A stretch of 64,000 nucleotides of DNA, from the NCBI GenBank assembly GCA_002189035.1, contig NEEC01000004.1:124001-188000 (forward strand), given 5' to 3'. The notes below the pieces were generated by a model. The model worked only from the letters and a program-made list of their open reading frames with translations. It was not told where the DNA came from and did no database searches. Origin of the DNA: Utricularia gibba (Eukaryota; Streptophyta; Magnoliopsida; Lamiales; Lentibulariaceae). Made by a program: the position numbers and the translations under genes. How positions within the stretch are numbered: position 1 is the stretch's first letter; every line of letters starts with the position of its first letter. Below, piece after piece: positions 21,484 through 36,215 of the stretch.

Positions 21484-23185
21484 TCTCTTATTCCCGTAGA
21501 TTTGGTACTATTACTTCGCCGCATTTTGGGTAATTTGTTTTTCAACTTTCAAATCATATATATTTTATTTAAAAAAAGAATATCCTCGAAAAAGAGGAAA
21601 AATAAGCCCAAATAAGATGTTGAACCGTTTCTTTTTGGGCTATATGAAGTGTAATGGGCTTCTACATGGGCCGTACGAGAGGACTGGATAAAGAGTTCGA
21701 CATCCCAACCAACGTGGCCCAGCGGGAGTAATAAATAATTCAACATTTCAAACAAAAAAAAGAAGTAATTACAGTCCAACAATAAATAATAAAATACAGA
21801 AAAAAAATCGTGATGGTACATAATAATTAAACATTCATAATAAGTAATTCCCTAAAGTCAAATTGCGTGACAGCCCTCCATTCATAAACAAAAAATCCGG
21901 AGTCCGATACTTGCAGCGCCAAATACTCTAAATGTCGGGGTCAACCCATTTGCTGCTCCCTTAAATACCACAAAATACGAGTGGCCAGGAGTTTTTCCAA
22001 TTAAAGAATTCGGTCTAAACCCTCGTAGGTAAAGAAACGTGTGTGGCTGGAAACCAGGGGCGCAGTGAGGGAACGAGGCAGTGACGTGGCATAAAAGCAC
22101 ATAAAAAGTTCACATGTGGGGCCTCCGATCATAGTGATCAGCCACGTCAGCTCCATCCTCATCATCCAGAACCGCTTTTTCCGCTTTTGGCTCCTCCACA
22201 TGTTCCCATAAATTCCATTGTTCTTTTTTTTTTTCTTTTGGCTTCTGATTTTTGCGGCCGGAGATATTTCTACTCCTCATTAAAAAAACCAAAAAACAAA
22301 ACAAAAACCTGTTGTTTACCACCCAAAACTACAATAACTTTTTCAATTGTGAATTTTTCGGATTGAAATTGTATTTTTTTTCATAGTTTAATTTTAATAT
22401 TATGTAAAACAGTGTTAACTGTGAATCGTCAAACTGTATGTCTGAGGGGGAGCGACCATGGATTTTGAGGTTTAGGTGGGAAAACTGAACGAGAACACAG
22501 AATTAATTACTTAAACAAGGAGCCGAGACTTGAGCCGGGTCCAAGGGCTACCGGCCACTAAAATGATAACACGTGGAGGGGAATTGTGGAGAAACTATAT
22601 TTTTCTTTTTTCCCCCCTGTTTATGGCTAAAGAAAAGTGAAAAGCGGTATGGAGAAAAAAGGACAAGTGACCAGGAAGGGCCACGTAGCCTCAATATGAG
22701 CCACAAAGAAGTGGATTGCCGAAAAAGCCCTCAAAGCATTTCGCTTTTCTGCACTTTGTCTCCGCTGACGTGGAGCCTCTGGGCGTACATATCTTCTCTT
22801 TATTCGCCTGGAGTGTCATCATTTTCTTGCTTCAGCACAATTGTCCGCTTCGTTCTTTCGTTTCTCTGCCTCCGCCAAAACATTTCGGCTTTCATTTTTT
22901 TGGTTCCTACTTTTGGTCCATACCTTTTCCTGATTTTTTAAGGTACTTTCGCTGTTTTTGGAGCTACCCTTCTCAGATCTATCCCGGTCAGGTGTGTTTC
23001 GAGAACAATGTTCTTTTTTGCTGCTTGTTGTGGAGAAATCTTAATGGGTAAAGTTTGGTTTTTCAAGGATCGAGAACAAGGAAAGCAATAGCAATTCAAA
23101 CGGAATCTGCTTTTTGGGAACAGGATTTTGTTCCAGCAAAGGATTTTTTTCAGTGGGAAACTTGGAGTTGTATTCGTCTGCTGCC
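21484..23185. other. Intergenic, upstream and 5' leader of the REVEILLE gene
   Basis: AT-rich up to about 22560. A perfect G-box CACGTG lies at 22570-22575, and several CACGT/ACGTGG cores nearby (22085, 22142, 22682, 22767) fit a light- or ABA-responsive promoter. From about 22900 to 23180 the DNA is T-rich and probably transcribed leader, perhaps with an intron. Frames here lack recognisable content. Confidence 0.5.
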
Positions 23186-24850
23186 ATGACTACTCAGGTG
23201 GGTTTTATGGATTATGAACTTGGTTTGGTTTGTGGGTGTTTTCGAGGAGTAGCTTTCATTGCTTTTATAGATTTTTTCCTTCGCTTTCTGCTCTGGATCT
23301 CTGTTGAACTTTGCAAGAATTGGGCTTGTGCTTCTTCGTTTTGTAGATTCCATTTCTGGGATACGCCTATTTTAGCCTGTAGAAGCTAGGCTGTGGAAGT
23401 TTCCCCTGCAATTAGGCTGTAGAAATTTTCGAATCTTGCTGAAATTCTTTTGCCTTCTGATTGTCCGATTCAGGAACAACAGAGCTTTGATGGATTTGAG
23501 GCAACATCGGCCGTAATCCGATCAAAAGATCAGTCGAATCCTAGCGATGTTTTCTCTCCCAAGGTTAAAATCATTTCTAGAAAAGTTGATGATTTCATTC
23601 AAGTTTGCCCTTGATCTGTTTCTAATTCTTTTTTCGACGTTTGTTTGTTCAGGCGAGAAAACCCTATACCATAACTAAACAAAGAGAAAAATGGTCTGAT
23701 GAAGAGCATAGCAGATTTATCGAGGCATTGAGGCTTTATGGCCGCACATGGAGGAAGATTGAAGGTTGTTATATGAATGCTCTGTTGTTTTGAAAGAGAT
23801 TTCTATGATCTAATCTGTGATTGATCTGATTCGACAGAGCATATTGGCACTAAAACTGCAGTGCAGATCCGAAGCCATGCTCAGAAGTTCTTCTGCAAGG
23901 TTGTACCTTTATTCATCGCCATTGTTACATGCTGCCAAGTCTCTGTTGTGTTTGTCATTATTGATGTCTTTATTTTCATCTTTGTGATCAGATGGTTCGT
24001 GACTCTAATATGGGCGATGCCGATCATGTGGACATAATTGAAATACCGCCTCCTAGGCCTAAGAGGAAGCCAGTGCATCCTTATCCTAGGAAGCAAAATG
24101 CTTCCAGTAAACCAGGCTTAGCAGTGGAGAAACCAGTGAAATCGGCTTTGGAAAGTCCTCCGGAGCTGGAGAATCAGTCCCCTAAGTCTCTGCTATCTGC
24201 ATTAGCTTCAGAGTCATCCGGTGGGACTGATTCATTTGTGCCTAACAGTAGTCCATCTTCAGCCACATCACCCCTTGTCAACAAGATTGGCGACGTTTCC
24301 TGCTCCGGAGTTCTGCGTGATGGGGAGGATGAACACTCAAGCCTTGATGATCAAATGCTTGAGGTAATCGATCACACATGGCTTCTTCATCACCCAACAG
24401 CCATTTTGATGTTACTGTTTCCATGTTTAGCAGGAGCCAGTAACAGAAGATCCAAATGAATCAAGTGGGAAGTTCCTCAAACTGTTTGGCAAGACATTAG
24501 TCATCGCTGAAACCGGTGGACCATCGAGTTCCATAGCCATATCATCCCATGAACAAGCAGCGGCCTCGATTCTGATTCCCGTGAGAGTCATTCCTCTGAA
24601 ATTCGCCATGATGAACGAGACCCATATGGATGTTTGCTACCCCATTGCCTTGCCATGGTTGACGCTCTGCGCCAATTCCTCTACACTGCCTTGCGAGGAT
24701 ACCAAAGAGCAGTCTTCCACTGACTCGAATTCTGATTCAGCCTCTGGTACAACCCAACTCTCACGAAAGGCCAGCAAGACCCCAACCACAAATTCAAGGA
24801 AAGGCTTCCGGCCATACAAAAAGATGTTTACCAGAGCAGGATCCCCATGA
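23186..24850 (+). CDS. REVEILLE-type (CCA1/LHY-like) single-MYB transcription factor
   Basis: Six exons: 23186-23197, 23474-23563, 23653-23764, 23838-23899, 23992-24363, 24434-24850; 354 aa. The single MYB repeat (about 40-92) reads REKWSDEEHSRFIEAL, YGRTWRKIEEHIGTKTAVQ, with the signature SHAQKFF. A Pro-rich segment follows at once (IIEIPPPRPKRKPVHPYPRK), the hallmark of the RVE1/RVE2/RVE7 and CCA1/LHY group. The C-terminal KGFRPYKKMF corresponds to the conserved GFVPYKRC block of RVE1/2/7, so I place it in that subgroup. These proteins bind the evening element and link clock and auxin or chlorophyll pathways. The tiny first exon (4 codons) is normal for the family. The frame is intact. Confidence 0.9.
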
Positions 24851-25685
24851 AAAGAGGATGATCAATCTCAGTGTATAGGAAGAGATGAGTCAGTGATACA
24901 TAGCTGATGCCATGCTTCTTTTTGTTCTTTTCAACTCCCTATGTAAACTACAAAGAATTTTGCAGAGACCATACAGGTGAAGGGGTCTCATCGTGTCCCA
25001 GATGTACTCAGCACAGTTGCCATATATCTTAATCATGTTGTTTTCTCGAAATAGCTATACCCTCTTACAGGATTATGCAGAGCTTGTCCAAGTTCATTAG
25101 ACCCTGCTGATCAAACGTTGTTGTCGTGGTGGGCAGAAGTGTAACATAACTGCAAGTGTGGGTGTCTGATTAGAATGAAGATAAGAATCGAATTGGAGTC
25201 ACCCGTACCCTATCTCTTCTACCTCACAAACTGCACAGGATATATCCTGCATTTTCTTGGATCATATTCTCCTCTCCACTGATTTTATTCTTCTGTTTTA
25301 TTTTTATTTTTTAAAATTACATATTCAATTTCTTTTTAATAAAATTACGTGCCTTACCGGTATGTATCACACCAATTGTGATACCGACAAAAGTGAAAAG
25401 AAAAAAAAGATTAAAAAATCGAATATATTTTTAAAATATACTTCCCTCACCTCGCTTTTTTCCCTTCTTTTTTTGTTAAATATCGTGACAAACCAAAAAG
25501 ATATTCGGATGCATATTCCAAAGGCCTTTACCCTTTTCACTGAAATAAAGAGAATTCTAATAGAAGGAGAATGGCACGTGGCAGCGGAGTGGAAACTCTA
25601 TTGAATAAAGCGAGCTTAACTGCTCACCTTCCCTGTGCCGTCTCGTGCTACCTGTTTAGATCTCTGCGATTCATAGGGCGATAAC
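24851..25685. other. 3' UTR of REVEILLE gene, spacer and UGPase promoter
   Basis: AT-rich. A perfect G-box CACGTG at 25575-25580 lies about 105 bases before the UGPase start codon. The frame at 25257-25604 is low-complexity and not believed. Confidence 0.5.
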
Positions 25686-29356
<3,671 letters not shown>

Positions 29357-29668
29357 TTCAAGAGTGTGCTGCATCGCGCGTACTGAGCTTTTGAATGATA
29401 GGAACATGGGAAAATAATTTTCCTTCTTACGGATTGTGAGCAAAAACTGCTGGAACCTATTTTGTGAATCCGTTGTCAATTTCCCTTCAAATGAAGTTCC
29501 TCATATATTGTTTCTTGAGAGAGAAGAGGGGGTGGGGGGTGAACAACTTCTTTCTTTTATGTTTCTAACCTTTTCCTCCACATTTGAACTGTACATTGAA
29601 GAATGATATTTCAGGTTTCAACAACTAAACTAAGTCATCAGGTATGATGTTGGCATGAACGAATCCTT
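29357..29668. other. Tail-to-tail 3' UTR region (UGPase + / HD-ZIP IV -)
   Basis: Short spacer holding both 3' UTRs. Nothing else seen. Confidence 0.55.
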
Positions 29669-32411
29669 CTAGTCAAAATAGTTAAGAGCCTCTTTTATCC
29701 TCTGAATTGTGGAGCTTACCAGCGTGTGAACTGCTGCCACTGACTCCATATTCAGTCGCCTCCTTAGTGTACCATGGCAGACTAGTATCTGGAACGAAGC
29801 TGTCAAAAGCGACCCACTGGAGCCTCCCTCCCCTGAGCTGGTTGAGGCCCCGAACCTATTTTCACCACGACCATCACTGGAGATCACGAAACCTGATGGC
29901 AGAATTGGCACTCTCATCGTATCCTCCCATTAACAACTGAGACCACTGCTTCTAGACTTAATGGTGCATAGGTAATCAGTGCCCCTTGATTACTGATGCT
30001 GCTTTCTTGCAGCATCAAGATGTTAATCTCTCTAGGAACAAAAGGCTGCCTCCATGTATAAATCTTAGGTTAGTGACCTTGTATTAGAAGGTGAAAATTT
30101 AACTGTGTGAAAAGTGATGAGTGTGACCTGAAGAATGGAGACACAGTTCCCAGGATGTGCTCCAGTAGGTATTTCTGCAACTAAACTCACAGGGTTCCCA
30201 CCTGCCAGTATGTCCCACTGCCACAGATTTCAGACAAAAGGATTATTTTTCAATGCAGGGGCGTGAAGGAAAAAAAAAAATAGTTACTTTTTTACCATGT
30301 ACCTTAGCTCTTGCTTTCTTATCATTGAAGAAGTGAACAAATCCTCCATGGAAAAGGGAAGCCAGAAGGAGCTAGAAGCAGAAACCATGAAGCCTTGAGG
30401 TTGCCCAGGTCCGCTTCTCTGAAGAGATAATCTAACCCCACTGTTTCTAAATTCTGAAAGTTGTTGAAATTCATCTTTATCTGGTGTGCTCAGGATTTCA
30501 CAGAAGTTCTTCACCATTCGGTGGGACAGCTGCATCAAGTTTCTACATCCTTCAATCGATCCGATCACTGAATCAAGGTACAAGATGACACTCTTCTTAG
30601 CACAGTATCAAAATTATTCTAAGACAGAGTTGAATGAATACATGCCTCCTCCAACGTCTGTGTTAGTCAGTGCCATTGAAAATGCAAGTCTCTCACACAT
30701 CATGTGTAGTGTAGTTATCCATCTTCTAGCTCCATATGCTTGACCACCAAACACTAGATCTCTATACAGACGGTCAGTCGAGAGTTTGTCGTCCACTTGA
30801 ACATGCTCGATCCATGTAACCTGAAATGACCATGATCATCTTCTGTATTACTTATCTCCACGCATCAGTATTATTCTCACCTTTGATTTTCCATTTGATA
30901 AATCTTCAATCAGAAGCCCCGAAGGAAGCTTCCAAGATCGACCAGAAGCAGCATCATTGGCCCCTTTTACAAAGTCATATGATGCATTCACCATGACCCA
31001 TGTGTTTGGTTTCAGCTGTTGGCAATACCGAATGATGAAGAATTCTCGAGGAGCCACAAGTGGAGACAAGATGTGCGTCTTCTCGTACACCTTTTAGTTC
31101 ACAGGTTAGTTTCTTCAACTCGACATTAAAGCATGAATTCCGAAAACTTACCATTTGTAAAACCCCACCCACGCTTCCAGTATCAACCACATCCACACAC
31201 TCTGCTTTCGTAACAATGGTAGCAAACATATCTTTCCATTTGTTCTGCATGCCACAGGTTAGAAAAATCAGTGTGAAAAATGATAGATAAATCTGTACAC
31301 TCTAGGCTTCATACCACATCAAGAAGAATTTCAACCAAATGTGCTGCACTCATATCCACCTCTCCGGAATCTTTTGAGGATTCCGAACGGGCGCTGGAGC
31401 TTCTAAAATGATTTGGTTTTGGGAAAAGCTTATCATAACTATCCCTATGTAGTGTTTGTCTCCCATCTTCCCTAGCTTTTATCCACACTGGCTCATTTAC
31501 ATGTAAGAGCTTGATGAGTTCATTCATGGCGCCGATGGCTCTCTCAATAACGATGGAAGTCCCTGGATGCTGATGGATCATGTATTTCCCCATCACTTCT
31601 GTGGGAAATTCCTGTCCTTGCCCCAGAATACTTGCTGGAATGTCGACTCCAGGAAGCATATTTGGATTTCCCATTTGATTCGAAATGAAGCTAACTGCTC
31701 TTTCATGCTGGAAATCATGCATAGATTCAGTCAGTTTTTGCTTGTTTTTGTATAAATTTTCATGTAAGTAGTTTTTATAAACAGTACCTCTTCTTTAAGC
31801 CTTGCATTCTCTGATCTCAGCGTTTTCAGATTATGGCTTCTCTCCTTATCACCTATGCCTGGACCATTACAAACTGGACAAGAGATGTTTCTAAGTGAAT
31901 GCTGAAGTGTAAGGTTCTCACAACGGATTCTTTCATTTTCTTCCCTGAGGGAATCATTGTCTGCTTTCTCATTCTGAGCCTGAAATGAAACAGTTGGAAG
32001 CATGAGCATCACTGCTTAGAAGCCAGCAGCAGCAGCAGCAGCAGCAGCATCGGTGGTAAGTGCTGTGCATCAAGAACAGAACCTTCATGTGCGTTCTTTT
32101 GTTTTGAAACCAGAACTTTATCTGTTTAGTGTCGAGGCCGAGCTCCCTGCTTAACTGTTGCCTTCTGTTCCTATCAGGGTGGGGGCATTCCTTGTAGAAA
32201 CTGCATCAAAACCACAATCTTTGTTAGAAATGCACAGAAACCAGGCTCGTCTGAAATGTAAGCTCAACAGTAGTGTTGATTACTCTTCAAGCCTCTGAAC
32301 CTGCTGAGCAGAATGCCGATGATACTGCTTCTTGACCCGTTTTGAGCTCGAAGAACTTCCTTCTTCACCCGAACCATTTCCCTCATTGGATACACCCATC
32401 TCCTTCTGCAT
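29669..32411 (-). CDS. HD-ZIP class IV homeodomain-START transcription factor
   Basis: Ten exons: 32411-32284, 32200-32083, 31979-31788, 31707-31315, 31244-31152, 31090-30881, 30820-30646, 30567-30296, 30217-30128, 30045-29669; 682 aa after repair. The homeodomain (about 25-82) has [27 protein letters not shown] and [11 protein letters not shown] zipper-loop-zipper follows with the loop Cys pair CPVC. The START domain (about 200-420) has [17 protein letters not shown] and WIEHVQVDD, and the SAD region reaches the conserved tail [30 protein letters not shown]. The family controls epidermal and trichome identity. At 29926-29928 (plus CCC) one G is missing on the coding strand: [16 protein letters not shown] is restored by adding it. 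Intron 7 uses a GC donor (AG|GCATGT). The start at 32411 lies below a TATA box; ATG 32399 is an alternative. Confidence 0.92.
32023..32050 (+). repeat. (CAG)n / (CTG)n trinucleotide repeat in an HD-ZIP IV intron
   Basis: About nine tandem CAG/GCA units lie in the intron between the homeodomain exon and the zipper exon. Confidence 0.85.
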
Positions 32412-32488
32412 CCAGGATCCGCAACCGTATATGGTGTGAAAACTTTGAATCGTGGGACCAAGAGCATGGATGCACCAGTGCATGGCGC

Positions 32489-32500
32489 CCAATATATAGA
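32489..32500 (-). promoter_or_regulatory. TATA box of the HD-ZIP IV gene
   Basis: On the minus strand TTCTATATATTG lies about 80 bases upstream of the ATG at 32411, at a sensible distance for a short leader. This helps choose the start codon, because the open frame extends upstream to 32531, past the TATA box. Confidence 0.55.
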
Positions 32501-33853
32501 AGGACAAAAAATAAAGAAGATCCAGAGCCATTATGTAAGTTCCTTATTTGCTAAAGCAGTGGATTTTGCTGACAAAAATGGACACAATACAGAAAATAGA
32601 AAAGCTCTTAATTTACATATTTTCTTCATTCATTTTATGTGTTGCTGAATTTGGTTTACTTGATAAAAACACCAAACTCATTCACACCCTGCCGATCAGT
32701 CTGCGCGCTCTATTGGGTCGGGAAGTGGATCCTTGTAATTGGGCTTGGGCATAACATTTAGCCCATCGCTTCATGAACAGTTACATTTTTGGGACTTTTA
32801 TGTACTTATTTTGTTTCCTAGCGACTCCATAATGCGCGCATTTAATGTCGCCCCACATGTCATCTCTAACACATCAATATCTCATTTTGATTGGATTTGA
32901 AACCGTCAATGCTTCAATTATTGATATTTTGATAAATTACATTCTTGCCCACCTCTCGAACATGGAAGGTTCGGATATTTTAACTTATAATTGCTTTAGA
33001 GAAAAAGTTGTTGTCACATGCGAAGCATAAAATTTTATAATTGAATTTATTTTAAAAAAATATACATATACAATATGATATTTTTCAAGTTGTGAGACTA
33101 GCGATAGTGATCTGAGACATAAGTTTGTATTCTATTATAACTCATGTATTAAATCTTTGATTTTAATATAGATGAATCTCAAATGCTGTTATGAATTTTG
33201 ACTAAAAAACAAGAAGATATTGAATTTATGTTATAAAAGTTAAATTAATTTATAATTCCAATATTGTTTACAATATAAAAAATACAAGTCTTAATAAAAT
33301 CAAAATCAGTTTGACTTAAAAACGGGTATTAGAACAAATAATCTAATATCAAAAAATTAAAATGATATTATAAAGTATTTAATGTATTATAAATAACTAG
33401 TAATAAATTTGATCTAATATTTAATAATATCATCTACCTTTTTTATGAATGTTAGCTTTACACATATTTATCAAATTTATCAAATCCTTAATTTCAATAT
33501 ATATTGCATAAATTATCTGAAAAATTCAATTCTAACATTTCAGGTTGGCATGTAGACGGGGTTAGACGAGGCATAGGTAGTCTTTCTTGATCCCAACATT
33601 GTCTGAATGAATGCTCCCGTGTCAAAGGAATGAATGATAATTATTAGGAAAGCAAGAGGTATTTCGCGTACAAAATACAGAAGCGTGTTGAATAATTCAG
33701 TCAATAGAGAGCTGCCACGTGGTTGCCTTCCCCAATATATGATCATCGAGCTCGCTTACTAGACAGCAAGCCATTCATCCATAGGCGTCGCCAGGAAGAC
33801 GCAGACATCATTTTTCTTCCTCTACTCTGATCGTTGAAAATTCTCTCGCCGCC
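32501..33853. other. Intergenic between HD-ZIP IV (-) and GAD (+), divergent promoters
   Basis: Very AT-rich at 33030-33530 without any ORF of note. A G-box CACGTG at 33716-33721 lies about 135 bases before the GAD start codon. No repeat family was recognised. Confidence 0.5.
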
Positions 33854-35903
33854 ATGGTACTCTCCAAGACCGCCTCTCAATCCGACGTCTCCGTCCACTC
33901 CACCTTCGCCTCACGCTATGTCCGCGACTCTCTCCCCAGGTAACTAACCAGTCAATCCACGCCAGATCGCCGATCTTTTTTTTTCTTAGGTTTCAGAATT
34001 AGATCTTGTGCCTCTCCGTTTTTTTTTCGAAACCGATTGTTTCGTTTGTGGATCTAAAGGTTTAAGATGCCGGAGAATTCGATTCCGAAGGACGCTGCGT
34101 TTCAGATTATCAACGACGAGTTGATGCTGGACGGAAATCCGAGACTGAACTTGGCGTCGTTCGTAACGACGTGGATGGAACCGGAGTGCGATAAACTGAT
34201 AATGTCGGCAATCAACAAGAACTACGTTGATATGGACGAGTATCCTGTTACTACTGAACTTCAGGCGAGTCTATTTCTTCTCTTCGATTTCCATTCCGGA
34301 ACACCAGATCTAGTCAACAAAGCTTGTCAGTATTAGAATTAACAAATATTAACTTGATCTACGGTGTAGGATAATGTTGATTTAATCTCACGTCATATTC
34401 ATTAATAATGCTTTGAGTCCTGCTTTCGCACCATGTTTGACCTTCTGGACCACTGTGTGATCTGCCGTCTAATTAGGAAAATTAATTTAAATACAAAATT
34501 GTCTGATTTTTTTATTAATTAATCAAGCTTACATTAGTTCTGGTGATGGATGCAGAACCGGTGCGTGAACATGATCGCGCATCTCTTCAACGCGCCGCTG
34601 GGGGACGGAGAGGCGGCCGTGGGTGTCGGGACGGTGGGTTCATCAGAGGCCATCATGTTGGCTGGTTTGGCGTTCAAGAGAAAGTGGCAGAACAAGATGA
34701 AGGAACTGGGGAAGCCTTACGACAAACCCAACATCGTGACCGGCGCTAATGTTCAAGTCTGCTGGGAGAAATTCGCCCGCTATTTCGAAGTTGAGCTCAA
34801 GGAAGTCAAACTGAGAGATGGGTACTACGTGATGGACCCGGAAAAGGCCGTGGAATTGGTTGACGAGAACACAATCTGTGTTGCCGCTATCTTGGGCTCC
34901 ACTCTCAACGGCGAGTTCGAGGATGTGAAGCTTTTGAACGACCTCTTGGTTGAGAAGAATAAGAAGACGGGGTGGGACACGCCTATTCATGTGGATGCGG
35001 CGAGTGGCGGATTCATCGCCCCCTTTCTTTACCCTGAATTGGAATGGGATTTTAGATTGCCGCTGGTGAGGAGCATCAACGTCAGTGGCCACAAGTATGG
35101 TCTTGTCTACGCGGGCATTGGTTGGGCTATCTGGAGAAGCAAAGCTGATTTACCTGATGAACTCATCTTTCATATCAACTATCTCGGCGCTGATCAGCCC
35201 ACTTTCACTCTTAACTTCTCCAAAGGTATGCGAATTCGAATCTGAACCCGACCCCAACTCGAATCTGAACAACTTCTCCCTTCTAATTTGCAGGGTCGAG
35301 CCAAGTCATTGCTCAATATTATCAGCTCATTCGCCTGGGTCACGAGGTAACATAAAACTTGTTACACGGCAGTTTCTGAATGGCATTTATGTTTTACATG
35401 TCGTGGGAAAATATTTGCAGGGATATCGTAATGTGATGGAGAATTGCCAAGAAAACGCCTTGATACTACGAGAAGGCTTGGAGAAAACCGGGCGCTTCAA
35501 CATAGTTTCCAAGGACAACGGTGTTCCTTTGGTGGCATTTAGCCTCAAGGACCACACCCGCCACAATGAGTTTGAAATATCCGACATGTTGCGCCGCTTC
35601 GGCTGGATTGTTCCGGCATACACCATGCCGCCGGATGCTGAGCATGTCACTGTCCTGCGTGTTGTGATCCGCGAAGACTTCTCCAGGACCCTAGCTGAGA
35701 GGCTGGTGATTGACATTGAGAAGGTTCTCCACGAGCTGGATACTCTCCCATCCAGGGTGACCGAGAAGCTCACCGGTGGCAACCCTGTGGGGTTACCCCC
35801 TCCTGCCGTCGTTAAGAAAACCACTGAGGATGTGCAGAGGGAAATTACAGCAGCTTGGAGGAAACTTGTTGCGGACAGGAAGAAGCAGGTTGGTGTGTGC
35901 TAG
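33854..35903 (+). CDS. GAD: Glutamate decarboxylase, calmodulin-regulated plant type
   Basis: Five exons: 33854-33939, 34060-34264, 34556-35225, 35294-35346, 35421-35903; 498 aa, the normal plant length. PLP-dependent group II decarboxylase making GABA from glutamate in the cytosol. Visible are the N-terminal [17 protein letters not shown], the substrate/PLP blocks [32 protein letters not shown], and the PLP Lys in [15 protein letters not shown] (Lys near residue 276). The C-terminal tail [17 protein letters not shown] has the Trp and Lys cluster of the Ca2+/calmodulin-binding autoinhibitory domain, so Ca2+ control is likely. Intron 2 has a GC donor (CAG|GCGAGT) at 34265-34266 and otherwise normal borders. 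The upstream G-box may add stress control. The frame is intact. Confidence 0.95.
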
Positions 35904-36215
35904 AGGAGCTTCCCTCTCATTATTCCAAGTCTATCAAACCTGCTATGCGTATGGTGTCCGCTTTCTGTATCGGTGGTGCTTATTCTGCTTGCCTTCCCTC
36001 GGCAAGTGACTGAAACTTGAGTTACTTTTCCCATCTTCAGTAAGAGGCTTAAAAAAAAAAGAGAGAGAGCAACCTACGAGCATAGGTATGTAATTCTTAC
36101 ACAGATGCATTTGTTCTCACAAATAGCGACACAGAGTTGAACCACAGGTCCAGAAAGAGTCTGAAGAAATACAAGCCAAACTGAATGACAGGGAAGAACC
36201 TTATTTCAAGGTTGT
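35904..36215. other. Tail-to-tail 3' UTR region (GAD + / PRP38 -)
   Basis: Contains a short A10 and GA tract near 36050-36068. Nothing else seen. Confidence 0.55.

Noticed and set aside
32412-32531. N-terminal extension of the HD-ZIP IV protein (MALDLLYFL)
   Set aside because: It runs through and past the TATA box at 32489-32500, so it is unlikely to be transcribed.
35085-35903. Long single ORF over GAD exons 4-5 read without introns
   Set aside because: The conserved GAD protein needs the introns at 35226-35293 and 35347-35420; the read-through residues match nothing.
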